In this document: piece by piece, positions 19,851 to 29,214 of the stretch | How the letters are laid out: the number at the start of each line of letters is the position of its first letter | Position numbering within the stretch: position 1 is the first letter of the stretch | Assembly (NCBI RefSeq): GCF_041200145.1 | Contig: NZ_CP165734.1 | Location: forward strand, 1,054,001 to 1,118,000 | Direction of reading: 5' to 3' | DNA from: Bradyrhizobium sp. LLZ17 | Lineage (GTDB): Bacteria; Pseudomonadota; Alphaproteobacteria; Rhizobiales; Xanthobacteraceae | DNA: 64,000 nt | Notes under the pieces: generated by a model | Databases searched by the model: none | What the model saw: the letters and a program-made list of their open reading frames with translations, nothing else | What the model was told of the DNA's origin: nothing | Program-made: the position numbers and the translations under genes

Positions 19851-22148
19851 ATGGCGGAGCCCGGGCGGCCAGTACGCTCCCAAGGGATCGCACAAGGGAT
19901 CGCGGGAACTTGGCCCGTGGGCCGCCCCGCGTCCGCCGGCGGCTTTGCGCCAGCGGGCTTCGGCGTCTGGCCTTCACTGGTCGAGACGCTGCGCGAATGG
20001 GGGCGGGCTGAGGCCGGCGCCGGGCGGCTGTTTCCCTGGGTCCCCATCGCCTTCGGCTGCGGGATCGCGCTCTATTTTGCCGCCGATCGTGAGCCGGTGC
20101 TTTGGGTCGTAGCCGCGACCGCGGCCGTGCTCTCGCTCGGCGCTATGCTGTTGCGGCGAGGCCGATTCTTCGCGCCAGCCATCATGATCGCGGCGGTCGC
20201 GGCCGGCTTTGCGATGGCGACCTGGAAGACCGCGCGCATCGCTCATGCCGTGCTGGCAAAGCCGCTCTATTCCGTGTCGCTGTCGGGCTTCGTCGAGACG
20301 CGTGACATCCGTGAGCGCACCGACCGGTTCGTGCTCCGCGTCACCGCGATGGAGACCCAACGCGGCGACATCCAGCTGGAGCGTGTACGGCTGTCGGTGC
20401 GCAAGGGGACGGCCCCCGAAGTCGGCAGCTTCGTGCAGTTGAAGGCGCGGCTGATGCCGCCGCTCTCGCCATTGCGGCCCGGCAGCTACGACTTCTCGCG
20501 CGACATGTTCTTCCAGGGCATCGGTGCCTCCGGTTTCGCGATGGGGGCAATCACGGTGGCGCCCCCGCCCGAAGCCGGGGGCATCAGGCTGCGCTACGCC
20601 GCAATGATGCAGGGGCTGCGCGACGCCATCGACGCACGCATCCGTGCCACCCTCGACGGCGACAACCGCGCCATCGCGACCGCGCTGCTGACCGGACGTC
20701 GTGACGCGATCACCACGCCCGTCAATGATGCGATGTTCATCTCGGGGCTCGGCCATGTGCTGTCGATCTCGGGTTACCATATGGCCGTGGTCGCCGGCGT
20801 CGTGTTCTTCGCGGTGCGGGCGCTGCTCGCGCTCATTCCGGGATTGGCCGCCGCCTTCGCAATCAAGAAATGGTCGGCGGCGGCCGCACTGTTCGCCGCC
20901 GCGTTCTATCTCCTGCTGTCGGGCGCGGAAGTGGCCACGCAGCGATCGTTCTTCATGACGGCGGTGGTGTTGATCGCCGTGATCGTCGATCGCCGCGCCA
21001 TTACTTTCCGCACCCTGGCGGTGGCAGCCCTGATCGTGCTTGCGGTCGCGCCGGAGGCGCTGGTGCATCCGAGCTTCCAGATGTCGTTCGCGGCAACGCT
21101 GGGGCTGGTGGCGCTGGTGCAGGTCGGCATGCCGAACCTGTTTGCCTCGCCGGATCATTCGACCACTGCGCGGATCGCGATGTGGGGCGGGCGCGAGATC
21201 GCGATGCTGTTCATGGCCTCCATGATCGCGGGGCTTGCGACCACGCCCTACGCAGCCTTCCACTTTCACCGCGTCACGCCGTACGGCGTGCTCGCCAATC
21301 TCGGCGCCATGCCGGTGGTTTCGGCGCTGGTGATGCCTGCCGGGCTGTTGGGATTGCTTGCGGCGCCGTTCGGACTGGACGGCGTGTTCTGGTGGCTGAT
21401 GGGGATCGGCATCGATTGGATGATTGCGGTCACGCGATGGGTCGCGGCATTGCCGGGCGCGGTCGGCCATATCGGCGCCTTCGGCACCGCGCCCCTGGTC
21501 GCGGCGAGCCTCGGGCTCGTCCTGATGGGATTGTTGCGCACGCCGCTGCGTTGGTCGGGCGCGCTGGTGCTGCTGGTTGCGATCCTTTGGGGCTTGTCCG
21601 TCCGGCAGCCCGACATCCTGATCGCCGGTGACGGGCAGAGCGTCGCGGTGCGGGGCAGGGACGGGCAGCTGCATCTGATCAGGATGAACAAGGACAGCTT
21701 TCTGCTGAAGGAATGGCTGGCGGCCGACGCCGATCCGCGTGATGCCGGCAGCGCGTCGCTGGCCGATGGCGTCTCGTGCGACGATTTGGGCTGCGTCACG
21801 CCGCTCGCCGACGGGCGCCTGGTCGCAGTGGCGTTGCGCATCGACGCGCTGGCCGATGATTGCAATCGTGCCGCGCTGGTGGTGATCGCCCGGCCGGCGC
21901 CGCCGGATTGCACGGCGATGGTGGTCGATCGGCAGCGTCTCGCAAGCCAAGGCGCGCTCGCGCTGATGCGGCGTGGTGATGGTTTTGCCGTTCAGGCGGT
22001 GAAGGCAAGGGGCGCAGACCGTCCCTGGTCGCCGGCTGCCGCAGGCGCGGCGGATTATGATGGCAGCCTTGCGCCGAAGACGAAGACAGCCTCTCCCCGG
22101 AGCAATGACGCAACGCCGTCCGAGGCCGATCTCCAAGCCGAGGACTGA
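19851..22148 (+). CDS. comEC: ComEC/Rec2 family competence membrane protein
   Basis: A 765-residue polytopic protein. An N-terminal DUF4131/OB-type region with membrane helices (about 45-230) is followed by the competence domain with HVLSISGYHMAVVAG and several helices (about 250-560), and a C-terminal soluble part (DGQSVAVRGRDGQLHLIR) that looks like the reduced metallo-beta-lactamase-like segment of alphaproteobacterial members. ComEC proteins carry single-stranded DNA across the inner membrane during natural transformation. Location between gltX and lexA is the conserved rhizobial position. Start ATG 19851 is inferred. Confidence 0.9.
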   Translation: MAEPGRPVRSQGIAQGIAGTWPVGRPASAGGFAPAGFGVWPSLVETLREWGRAEAGAGRLFPWVPIAFGCGIALYFAADREPVLWVVAATAAVLSLGAMLLRRGRFFAPAIMIAAVAAGFAMATWKTARIAHAVLAKPLYSVSLSGFVETRDIRERTDRFVLRVTAMETQRGDIQLERVRLSVRKGTAPEVGSFVQLKARLMPPLSPLRPGSYDFSRDMFFQGIGASGFAMGAITVAPPPEAGGIRLRYAAMMQGLRDAIDARIRATLDGDNRAIATALLTGRRDAITTPVNDAMFISGLGHVLSISGYHMAVVAGVVFFAVRALLALIPGLAAAFAIKKWSAAAALFAAAFYLLLSGAEVATQRSFFMTAVVLIAVIVDRRAITFRTLAVAALIVLAVAPEALVHPSFQMSFAATLGLVALVQVGMPNLFASPDHSTTARIAMWGGREIAMLFMASMIAGLATTPYAAFHFHRVTPYGVLANLGAMPVVSALVMPAGLLGLLAAPFGLDGVFWWLMGIGIDWMIAVTRWVAALPGAVGHIGAFGTAPLVAASLGLVLMGLLRTPLRWSGALVLLVAILWGLSVRQPDILIAGDGQSVAVRGRDGQLHLIRMNKDSFLLKEWLAADADPRDAGSASLADGVSCDDLGCVTPLADGRLVAVALRIDALADDCNRAALVVIARPAPPDCTAMVVDRQRLASQGALALMRRGDGFAVQAVKARGADRPWSPAAAGAADYDGSLAPKTKTASPRSNDATPSEADLQAED

Positions 22149-22327
22149 AAGCCGAGGGCTGGATTTGACCTCTCAGCCGATCGTCAGGCCGGAATGGCTG
22201 GCCGTCCGACATGCGGCGGGCGGATCACTCGATCGGCTTTGCGAGACGCAAACCGCTCCACTTCGCCGGCCTCGGCCGGCGATGGGCATTTCAATCCGGG
22301 CCTCGACCCCTCGTTGGGTCGGCGGCG

Positions 22328-22759
22328 TCAGCCGATCGGCAGGCGGGTGATCGTTGGCTGCCTGTCGGCGATCTCTGGCTTTTGCTCCCGCTCGCCGAGC
22401 GGCTGGGTCACCGGCAATTGCAGCACGGTGGCGCGCTGGCCTTCGACGAGCTGCGTCACCAGCACGTATTTGCCGTCCGGAAATTCGATGGCGTCGTGAT
22501 GGCGATCGGGAATGTGCGGATCGACCTTGCCGAACTTGCCGACGCGGGAGTTGATGGTGCGCGTCCAGATCCAGCGATTGTCGTATCGGACGCTGTCGGC
22601 GAAGGCGAGCTCCGTTCCCGGCAGCAGGCAGACCGCGACCGACATATCGGCTTCGGAGGCGAAGCCGCGCGTCGAGGTGCCGCGGAAAGTTGTCGTGACG
22701 ATTGTCTCGCCGACTTCTGCGGGACGCGTCGCGACGGCGTGCAGGCTGTAGTCACACAT
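22328..22759 (-). CDS. Conserved hypothetical protein
   Basis: A 143-residue protein beginning MCDYSLHAVATRPAEVGETI, a start I recognise from a rhizobial family of unknown function. No signal peptide or membrane segment is seen; a Cys at position 2, a cluster VCLLPGTELAF and the stretch HDAIEFPDGKYVLVTQLVEG stand out. The start is the ATG at 22759, with an upstream in-frame start at 22774 as an alternative. It stands alone on the minus strand between comEC and lexA. Confidence 0.72.
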   Translation of the reverse strand: MCDYSLHAVATRPAEVGETIVTTTFRGTSTRGFASEADMSVAVCLLPGTELAFADSVRYDNRWIWTRTINSRVGKFGKVDPHIPDRHHDAIEFPDGKYVLVTQLVEGQRATVLQLPVTQPLGEREQKPEIADRQPTITRLPIG

Positions 22760-22950
22760 CGGGGTGCTCCTCAATCAGGATAGCGACCCGCGCCTCTTCT
22801 GAGGCGCAGGCCTCTATCAGAGTAGAAGCCTGCAAGCGTCTGCTTGGTTGTGGGCAAATCTGCGGCTTGGTCCGCGCGCTGCAATCACAATATCTTTTTC
22901 AATTGCGCGAGGAACAAAGCCTGCTCCCGTGCATTCGGGCAGTTTCGCCA

Positions 22951-23154
22951 TTAGCGGCCAGCGGGCGCCGACCAGCCGGAATATTGCCAGGCCCGTTGCG
23001 ACGGCTGCTCGACCGCGTTGCCGGCATTTCGGAATTGCTCGCTCGTCGCCAGTGGCACTTTGCGGACGCGGGGCTGCGTTTGCGCCGCGAGGGCTTGCGA
23101 CGCTGATGCTGCGATCAGCGCCATCGCGACAGTGCTCAGAAAGATGTTGCGCAT
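22951..23154 (-). CDS. Small exported protein
   Basis: A 67-residue product with a clear signal peptide (MRNIFLSTVAMALIAASASQ, predicted cleavage after ALA) and a mature part of about 43 residues ending WQYSGWSAPAGR. Proteins of this size and style are common in Bradyrhizobium, but I know of no function. A ribosome site (GAGGAGACAACC) precedes the ATG. Confidence 0.65.
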   Translation of the reverse strand: MRNIFLSTVAMALIAASASQALAAQTQPRVRKVPLATSEQFRNAGNAVEQPSQRAWQYSGWSAPAGR

Positions 23155-23340
23155 GGTTGTCTCCTCGGTCTCTCAAAGGCCTGCGAAGCGGTGCGCGCTT
23201 CGTCGCGGCGTGCCGAGGATGTAGCGCCGGAGGGGTGGCCGGATAATCTGCGCAAAACCAGAAAGACTATCCAGCCGGAGCGGACAATCGTCCGCTCCAA
23301 TCGCTCGTGCGCGGCGGCCGACCGACCGTCCGCAGCCGGC

Positions 23341-24042
23341 TCAATACTTCCGGTAAAGCCCGATCAGCTTGCCCTGAATCTTCACCCGGTTGGGCGGCAG
23401 GATGCGAACCTCATACGAGGCGTTCGCCGGCTCGAGCGCGATCGAGGCGCCGCGGCGCCGGAAACGTTTCAGCGTTGCCTCCTCGTCGTCGATCAGCGCC
23501 ACAACGATGTCGCCGGTATCGGCGCTCTCGTTACGCTGGATCAGCGCCATGTCGCCGTCGAGGATACCGGCATCGACCATGGAATCGCCGCGCACTTCGA
23601 GCGCGTAGTGCTCACCGGAGCCGAGCATGTCAGGCGGCACGCTGATGGTGTGGCTGCGGGTCTGCAACGCTTCGATCGGCGTACCGGCCGCGATCCGGCC
23701 CATCACGGGCACCGCGACGGGGCGCTCGCCGTCATCCGCCGACCCGCTGGAGCTCGCGCGGACCTTGCCGAGATTGCCCTCGATGACGCTGGGCGTGAAC
23801 CCGCGGCGGCTGCCGGCCGCGGCCTGAAGCTCCGGCAGCTTGATCACCTCGATGGCGCGGGCGCGGTTGGGCAGGCGCCGGATGAAGCCGCGCTCCTCGA
23901 GCGCGGTGATCAGGCGATGGATGCCCGATTTCGAGCGCAGATCGAGCGCGTCCTTCATCTCGTCGAAGGAGGGCGGCACGCCGCTTTCCTTCAGCCGCTC
24001 GCTGATGAACCGCAGAAGCTCGTATTGTTTGCGCGTTAACAT
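23341..24042 (-). CDS. lexA: LexA repressor
   Basis: A 233-residue SOS repressor. The N-terminal winged helix ([16 protein letters not shown], then [11 protein letters not shown]) precedes a linker and the peptidase domain with cleavage site AAGTP (Ala-Gly after GRIA), catalytic Ser in GDSMVDAGI and Lys in [15 protein letters not shown]. It represses DNA-repair genes and cleaves itself when RecA is activated. ATG 24042 is chosen over a TTG at 24051. An SOS box is present in its own promoter (24143-24157). Confidence 0.97.
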   Translation of the reverse strand: MLTRKQYELLRFISERLKESGVPPSFDEMKDALDLRSKSGIHRLITALEERGFIRRLPNRARAIEVIKLPELQAAAGSRRGFTPSVIEGNLGKVRASSSGSADDGERPVAVPVMGRIAAGTPIEALQTRSHTISVPPDMLGSGEHYALEVRGDSMVDAGILDGDMALIQRNESADTGDIVVALIDDEEATLKRFRRRGASIALEPANASYEVRILPPNRVKIQGKLIGLYRKY

Positions 24043-24142
24043 CTCGACCAAATTCCCCCGGTTGATGTCGTTCGATTCCGAGACGCTGAGTTCAGCGATG
24101 AGCCGCTACATGCTCGAAACAAATCATGAACGGACACTATAT

Positions 24143-24157
24143 GTTCGATATGTGTTC
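24143..24157. promoter_or_regulatory. LexA SOS box
   Basis: GTTC-N7-GTTC (GTTC 24143-24146, GATATGT, GTTC 24154-24157) is an exact match to the alphaproteobacterial LexA-binding consensus. It lies about 100 bases upstream of lexA and 61 bases downstream in position from the moeA stop, so it most probably mediates lexA autoregulation. Confidence 0.88.
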
Positions 24158-24218
24158 CGCAACTGGTTAATTTAGCGTGAACGCGACAAACTTCGCGGAA
24201 CGCGAGCGAGCGACGCGT

Positions 24219-25430
24219 TCAGACCGGCAATCGCAGCACCTCGCAGCGCGTGCCTGCCTCGGCCTTCGGCGCAAACGGCGCACGTACGAGAAGTGCCTGT
24301 GCGGCAGCCAGATTCGCGAGCAGCGAGGAATCCTGATGACTCACGGGATGAGCGATGAGGGTGCCGTCGTCGCGCAATTCAAGGCGCGCGCGAAGATAGT
24401 CCTCGCGCTGGTCGTTGGCACCGACATCGCGGCCGAGCACGGCGCGTTCGCGACGGTGGTGAATCACTTCGCGGCCCGAGAGCGCGCGAATCAGCGGCAC
24501 CATGAACAGGAACGCACAGACGTAGGACGACACGGGATTGCCGGGCAGGCCGATCACGCGCATCGCGCCGAGCTGACCGTGCATCATCGGCTTGCCCGGG
24601 CGAATCGCGATCTTCCAGAACGCCATCGAGATGCCTTCGGCCTCGAGCGCCGGCTTGACCAGGTCGTGGTCGCCAACCGAGGCGCCGCCGGTGGTGATCA
24701 GGACGTCCGCCCCGCTGTCGCGGGCGCGGCGGATGCCGGCCGTGGTCGCCTCAACCGTGTCGGCGGCGATGCCGAGGTCGATGGTCTCGGCGCCTTCGCT
24801 GCGCGCGAGCGCGTGCAGGGCATAGCCGTTGGAATAAACGATCTGACCCGCGCCGGGGGTGACGCCGGGCATCACCAGCTCATCGCCGGTTGCGAGGATC
24901 GCAACTCTCGGCCGGCGGCGGACGGGCAGGCGCGGGTGGTTCATCGCGGCCGCGAGCGCCAGGTCACGCTCGGTGAGTCGGGTTCCTCGCTTCAGCAGCA
25001 AATCGCCTTCGCGAAAATCGACGCCGGCCAGGCGGATGTGCCGTCCGATGAGGGCGGCTTCCTTGATCGTGACGCGCTTGCCCTCGACCGCAGTATCCTC
25101 CTGGATCACGACCGCATCCGCGCCATCGGGAACGACGCCGCCTGTGAAAATCCGTACGGCTTCGCCAGCGCCCACCGTTCCCGCGAACGGCTGGCCGGCT
25201 GCGACCTCGCCAATCAGATTGAGCTGTGCATCGATCCTGGCCGCGTCGGCGGCGCGCACTGCGTAGCCGTCCATGGCCGACATCGCCTGCGGTGGCTGCG
25301 TACGGCGCGCCGCGAGATCGCGCGCCAGCACCCGGTGCCAGGCCTCGTCGAGCGCAACCATCTCTTCCGCCAGCGGCTCTGCGCCGGCAAGCACCGCGGC
25401 AAGCGCGTCGGAAACCGGCATGAGGGCCAC
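24219..25430 (-). CDS. moeA: Molybdopterin molybdenumtransferase MoeA
   Basis: A 403-residue enzyme that inserts molybdate into adenylylated molybdopterin. Diagnostic segments are SAMDGYAVRAADA, GEAVRIFTGGVVPDGADAV, ILATGDELV and ITTGGASVGDHD, and IGLPGNPVSSYVCAFLF in the C-terminal MoCF domain. A GTG at 25430 (then ALMPVSDALAAV) is used as start; the ATG at 25421 is equally plausible. It is upstream of and co-oriented with lexA, as in other rhizobia, but moaC, normally its neighbour, lies 14.9 kb away here. Confidence 0.93.
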   Translation of the reverse strand: MALMPVSDALAAVLAGAEPLAEEMVALDEAWHRVLARDLAARRTQPPQAMSAMDGYAVRAADAARIDAQLNLIGEVAAGQPFAGTVGAGEAVRIFTGGVVPDGADAVVIQEDTAVEGKRVTIKEAALIGRHIRLAGVDFREGDLLLKRGTRLTERDLALAAAMNHPRLPVRRRPRVAILATGDELVMPGVTPGAGQIVYSNGYALHALARSEGAETIDLGIAADTVEATTAGIRRARDSGADVLITTGGASVGDHDLVKPALEAEGISMAFWKIAIRPGKPMMHGQLGAMRVIGLPGNPVSSYVCAFLFMVPLIRALSGREVIHHRRERAVLGRDVGANDQREDYLRARLELRDDGTLIAHPVSHQDSSLLANLAAAQALLVRAPFAPKAEAGTRCEVLRLPV

Positions 25431-25534
25431 GGTGAAAACTCCTGCTCGGGCAATACGACAATCGGGTCGCGGCAAGCGTTCTAGCCGACAGTGGCCGTCG
25501 AGGCAAAACGGACGTGCATGCGCGTGGACGCAGC

Positions 25535-26692
25535 TTATCTATGGAGCAATAGCCGCACCAGTTCGGCCTGCCGGTTCACGCCCGTCTTGTCGAAGATTTT
25601 CGACAAATGGCTGCGCGCGGTTCCGTCGGTGATCCCTAGCCGTTCCGCCGTCGCTTTGCGGCCGCCGCCCTTGACGATCTCGAGCGCAAAGGCGGCTTCG
25701 GCACGGGTGAGGCCGTAACGCGTGCGCAAAGCGTCGAGTCTTGATCTCGCGTCCGGCTCGGGGTCGGTGATGAGCACCATCGCGCTCGATCGCCAGCCGG
25801 AGGCAAGCGGCACCGAACTCTCCGCCCAATCTGTGCCGACTGGCGTCACCTGCACGTGCAGCGGCATGCGGCCTGGATGCCGCCGCAAGCTCATCTCGCC
25901 GCCGATGCGATCGGGATGATCGATGCTGCACGAGCCGATCAGTGATTGCAGAGAGCGGCCGTCTTCGCTGTTGATGGCGCTCAGCGCGCCTGCCTCAAGC
26001 ACGATGCTCTCGGCGGCATCGAGCCATTCGCGCGCGCGGCGATTGACGAAGATCGGGCGCGCCTCAGCGTCTGCGAGAACGAAGCCGTGGTCTAGCCCAT
26101 CCAGTCCCGCTAGCGCAGCGCGGCCGGTGACGTCGAGCTGGTGGGTACGCCGCTGGATGGCAACGGCGCGTACGAGATGCTGCGCCAGCGTCGCAAACAG
26201 CCGCCGTGCGTTATCGTCATATGAAGGCAAATTGGACGGCCGGTGGCTGGTCAGGATGCCCGTGGCGTTATGATCGACCAGCAAATTCGTCGTCAACGGC
26301 TCGGTATCGAAGCCGGCTGGCTGCCACCATTCGTTGTAGTAGTCGGTCGCGGTGAACTCATCGCGTGTGATGAAGTCGCCGATGGTGAAGACCTCGCCCG
26401 GCGTCCTGCCGATGCCAAGCGGCAACAGGGGATTGCGCGGCGCCCAGCCGAGCAGCTCTTGCACGCGGTCGGGGTCGATGCGCGGCGACACCAGGCTGGA
26501 GAGGCCGTTTGCGGGGTCATAGACACCGAACAGGATGCGACCGCCCATCGCCTCGTCGATGCGCGTCAGCACACTTTCCCAGCGGCTTCCGTCGAGCGCG
26601 GCCTCGTAGATGGCGCCGATGAGGTCAAATACGGAGTCGTTGGAAATATCGTCCGTCCCCAAGACAAAATGCCTCAAAATGCAATGAGGCAT
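25535..26692 (-). CDS. LuxR-family transcriptional regulator
   Basis: A ~385-residue regulator. The C-terminal ~65 residues form a LuxR-type helix-turn-helix (GLTRAEAAFALEIV, ATAERLGITDGTARSHLSKI, NRQAELVRLL). The first ~300 residues resemble a PAS/GAF-like sensory region with GLDGLDHGFVLADAEARPIF typical of this group in Bradyrhizobium. No acyl-homoserine-lactone binding domain was recognised. The start at 26692 (MPHCILRH) is uncertain. It is divergent from the adhesin gene across a 302-base gap and may regulate it, but this is only a positional inference. Confidence 0.82.
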   Translation of the reverse strand: MPHCILRHFVLGTDDISNDSVFDLIGAIYEAALDGSRWESVLTRIDEAMGGRILFGVYDPANGLSSLVSPRIDPDRVQELLGWAPRNPLLPLGIGRTPGEVFTIGDFITRDEFTATDYYNEWWQPAGFDTEPLTTNLLVDHNATGILTSHRPSNLPSYDDNARRLFATLAQHLVRAVAIQRRTHQLDVTGRAALAGLDGLDHGFVLADAEARPIFVNRRAREWLDAAESIVLEAGALSAINSEDGRSLQSLIGSCSIDHPDRIGGEMSLRRHPGRMPLHVQVTPVGTDWAESSVPLASGWRSSAMVLITDPEPDARSRLDALRTRYGLTRAEAAFALEIVKGGGRKATAERLGITDGTARSHLSKIFDKTGVNRQAELVRLLLHR

Positions 26693-26994
26693 CTCAGCGC
26701 AGCGCCGCGCCAGGGCAAGGACAGAAAAAGCGGCAGTCGAGCCGATGTTGCCGCAAAGCAGCGCGGCATCGGGAATCTGAGGTTCGCGAGTGGCGAAGGC
26801 GAGGTGCAATGCTGAATTGCAAGCATATTGCGGGATGTTGCTGCGATGTCTCACTCCTCAAACATTCAGGTCGAAAGGCCCGCTTTCCCTCCGATCTCTG
26901 ACGAACGTCAGATGCGATCGTCCTGCGGCTTGGAGAAGCTGCCCGGAGCGGTAGGTCAATCGACAGAATCGGGCCGTCCGTTCGAGGGGCTCTC
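26693..26994. other. Divergent intergenic region, LuxR regulator and adhesin
   Basis: A 302-base gap expected to contain both promoters. An imperfect dyad of TTGC/GCAA elements is visible near 26805-26835. I see no clear sigma-70 pair, RNA gene or further reading frame. Confidence 0.4.
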
Positions 26995-28575
26995 ATGTAC
27001 GCGCATCGGCGTCACGACACTATTTTTGGGGCACTTAGGCGCCTGTCTCGCAAGGCCGGCTTGCTCGCCAGCAGCATGCTGACCGGCGTGGGTGTGCTGG
27101 GTGCCGGTGCGGTGCTCTACCCTTCGGCAGCTCTTTCTGCCGACTACGCCGCCGGCGGCGGCGTGATCAACGCGCCCAGCGGCAACGCGACAGCGGTTGG
27201 CAGCGGGGCCACCACGACCGGCTCCGACGCGACGGCTTACGGTGCAGGCAGCATCGCGAGCGGAGACGGCGCGACGGCGACAGGACATGTCAGTCAGGCC
27301 AAAGGCATCTCCGCGACCGCAACGGGAGAAAGCAGCATCGCAAACGGCGCCTACGCGACGTCGACGGGACAAAACAGCTTTGCGAACGGCACGTTCGCGA
27401 CCGCAACTGGACAGGTCAGCACCGCAGACGGGACCAACGCGACGGCAACGGGACAAACCAGTGATGCCAACGGCACCAACGCGACCGCGACAGGCCAAGC
27501 TAGCTTTGCTAACGGCACCAACGCGACGGCGACGGGACAGGCCAGCACCGCCAACGGCGCGGACGCGACCGCGACCGGTAGTCTAAGCAAGGCAAATGGC
27601 TTTGATGCAACGGCAACAGGTATTCAAATTTCTGCAAATGGCACCTTCACGACTGCGACGGGCGCCCAGAGCGTCGCCCACGGCGACAGCGCGACCGCGA
27701 CTGGCCAAGGCAGTTTCGCAAATGGCGATTTCGCGACCGCGACTGGTCAAGGCAGCAACGCAAACGGGACCAACGCGACGGCGACGGGACAAGGCAGCGT
27801 CGCGAACGGTGTGAACGCGACCGCGACCGGTAGTCTCAGCAACGCGAATGGTACCAACGCGACCGCGACGGGTGCCCAGAGCGTCGCCCACGGCGACAGT
27901 GCGACCGCGATCGGCCAAGGCAGTTTCGCAAATGGGGATTTCGCAACCGCGACTGGTCAAGGCAGCATCGCCAATGGCCTGACAGCGAGCGCGTTCGGCC
28001 GAAACAGCAACGCCACCGGCGACGCCACGACCGCGATCGGCCAGGGCAGCACGGCGAGCGCCACCGGCGCGACGGCGGTCGGTGCGGGCGCCACGGCGAC
28101 CTTCGCCAATTCGACCGCGATCGGCGCGGGTGCGACAACATCAGCGCCCAACCAGGTCTCGATCGGCACCAGCACGAACACCTACCGCATGTCCGGCCTC
28201 ACCTCGGCCGCGAGCCTTGCCGCACAATCCGGCCCGACACAGGTGGTGACAACGGATGCCGCCGGGCATCTGGCCGCCGCAAGCTTCAGCGGTGCGGATA
28301 TTTCCACGCTGCAGTCCAACGTCTCCACGTTGCAGACGCAGATGCGGCAGGCCTTCGAGGGCACCGCCATCGCCATCGCCATGGGCGGCTCGGCGCTGCC
28401 ATCGGACAAGCGGTTTGCGGTCTCCACCAACTGGGGCACGTTCCGCGGCCAGAACGCCATGAGCCTGGGCGCCCAGATGCGCCTCAACCAGTATGTCGTG
28501 CTCAATGGCGGTGTTGCGGCCGGGTTCGCGCAAGGCGGCGTCGGTGGACGCGCCGGAGTGACGGTTGCGTGGTGA
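26995..28575 (+). CDS. Trimeric autotransporter adhesin (YadA-like)
   Basis: A 526-residue predicted type Vc secreted adhesin. A long signal peptide (to about residue 48, PSAALSA) precedes a head built of 14-residue repeats of the form NATATGQGSxANGT (about residues 58-400), a neck-like segment NQVSIGTSTNTYRMSGLTSA, a short coiled coil ADISTLQSNVSTLQTQM and a ~75-residue YadA anchor (FEGTAIAIAMGGSALPSDKR to the terminal aromatic W). The repeats hold about fifteen N-x-S/T sites. Members bind host or abiotic surfaces and mediate autoaggregation. It is followed within 7 bases by an exported protein and then a glycosyltransferase. Confidence 0.93.
   Translation: MYAHRRHDTIFGALRRLSRKAGLLASSMLTGVGVLGAGAVLYPSAALSADYAAGGGVINAPSGNATAVGSGATTTGSDATAYGAGSIASGDGATATGHVSQAKGISATATGESSIANGAYATSTGQNSFANGTFATATGQVSTADGTNATATGQTSDANGTNATATGQASFANGTNATATGQASTANGADATATGSLSKANGFDATATGIQISANGTFTTATGAQSVAHGDSATATGQGSFANGDFATATGQGSNANGTNATATGQGSVANGVNATATGSLSNANGTNATATGAQSVAHGDSATAIGQGSFANGDFATATGQGSIANGLTASAFGRNSNATGDATTAIGQGSTASATGATAVGAGATATFANSTAIGAGATTSAPNQVSIGTSTNTYRMSGLTSAASLAAQSGPTQVVTTDAAGHLAAASFSGADISTLQSNVSTLQTQMRQAFEGTAIAIAMGGSALPSDKRFAVSTNWGTFRGQNAMSLGAQMRLNQYVVLNGGVAAGFAQGGVGGRAGVTVAW
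27661..27966. repeat. 96-bp internal duplication in the adhesin repeat array
   Basis: Bases 27661-27756 and 27871-27966 are near-identical (6 differences by eye) and exactly 210 bases apart, that is five 42-bp repeat units. This indicates a recent in-frame segmental duplication inside the head array. Confidence 0.85.
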
Positions 28576-28582
28576 TGGCGGC

Positions 28583-29185
28583 GTGCTGAGCGGAAAGCAA
28601 CGGGCGTGGCGGGCGTTAATGCTTGGGGCTGCGCTGATCGCGGCGGCCGCCGCCGGTCATGCGGAAACACCTCCGCCGGCGCCAAAACCAGCGCAGATCG
28701 ACCGCAACGGCGTGCTGATGCTGGTCCGTTCCTCGCTGCTCGCACTCGACCACGCCAACAAGACCGGCAATTACACGGTGCTGCGCGATATCGGCGCGCC
28801 CGGCTTTCAGGTCAACTCGGCGGCGCGGCTGAGCGAGATCTTCGCCAAGCTGCGCAACGACAATCTCGACCTCTCGGGTGTCGCCGTGATCGATCCGCAG
28901 CTCAATCTACTGCCGCAGATCGAGGCCAACGGACTGATGCATATGGCGGGCTTCTTTCCCTCGGTCCCGAACCAGGTCAATTTCGACCTGGCCTTCGCAC
29001 CGGTGAACGGACAGTGGCGGCTGTTCGGGATCTCGGTCTCGATCGGACAGAGCGGGCCGGCGGCGCCGACCGCGCCCGAGCCGCGTGTTGAACAAAAACA
29101 GACTCCGACAAATCCCAGCAAGCAGCCAGTGGCGGCCGTCAAGCCCGCACCGGCGAGCAAACCGCCGGAGAATGCGCCGAAATAG
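28583..29185 (+). CDS. Exported protein of unknown function
   Basis: About 200 residues starting at GTG 28583, 7 bases after the adhesin stop. A signal peptide (RALMLGAALIAAAAAGHA) is followed by a soluble domain of about 120 residues (VRSSLLALDHANKTGNYTVL, then VNFDLAFAPVNGQWRLFGI) and a Pro/Ala/Lys-rich tail. No catalytic motif is recognised. The domain pattern is loosely NTF2-like. Tight linkage suggests it assists export or display of the adhesin, but this is an inference. ATG 28619 would be an alternative start but leaves a very short signal peptide. Confidence 0.75.
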   Translation: MLSGKQRAWRALMLGAALIAAAAAGHAETPPPAPKPAQIDRNGVLMLVRSSLLALDHANKTGNYTVLRDIGAPGFQVNSAARLSEIFAKLRNDNLDLSGVAVIDPQLNLLPQIEANGLMHMAGFFPSVPNQVNFDLAFAPVNGQWRLFGISVSIGQSGPAAPTAPEPRVEQKQTPTNPSKQPVAAVKPAPASKPPENAPK

Positions 29186-29214
29186 ACGCAGCAACGCGGC
29201 CTGACGAGCGAGAA

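Noticed and set aside
19974..22136. A 720-codon open frame on the minus strand
   Set aside because: It is antisense to comEC; its product is Arg/His/Gln-rich with no domain pattern, as usual for reverse frames of high-GC genes.
27180..28140. Regular ~42-bp repeats that resemble a CRISPR array or minisatellite
   Set aside because: The repeats have no unique spacers, keep a period divisible by three and encode the adhesin's 14-residue head units.
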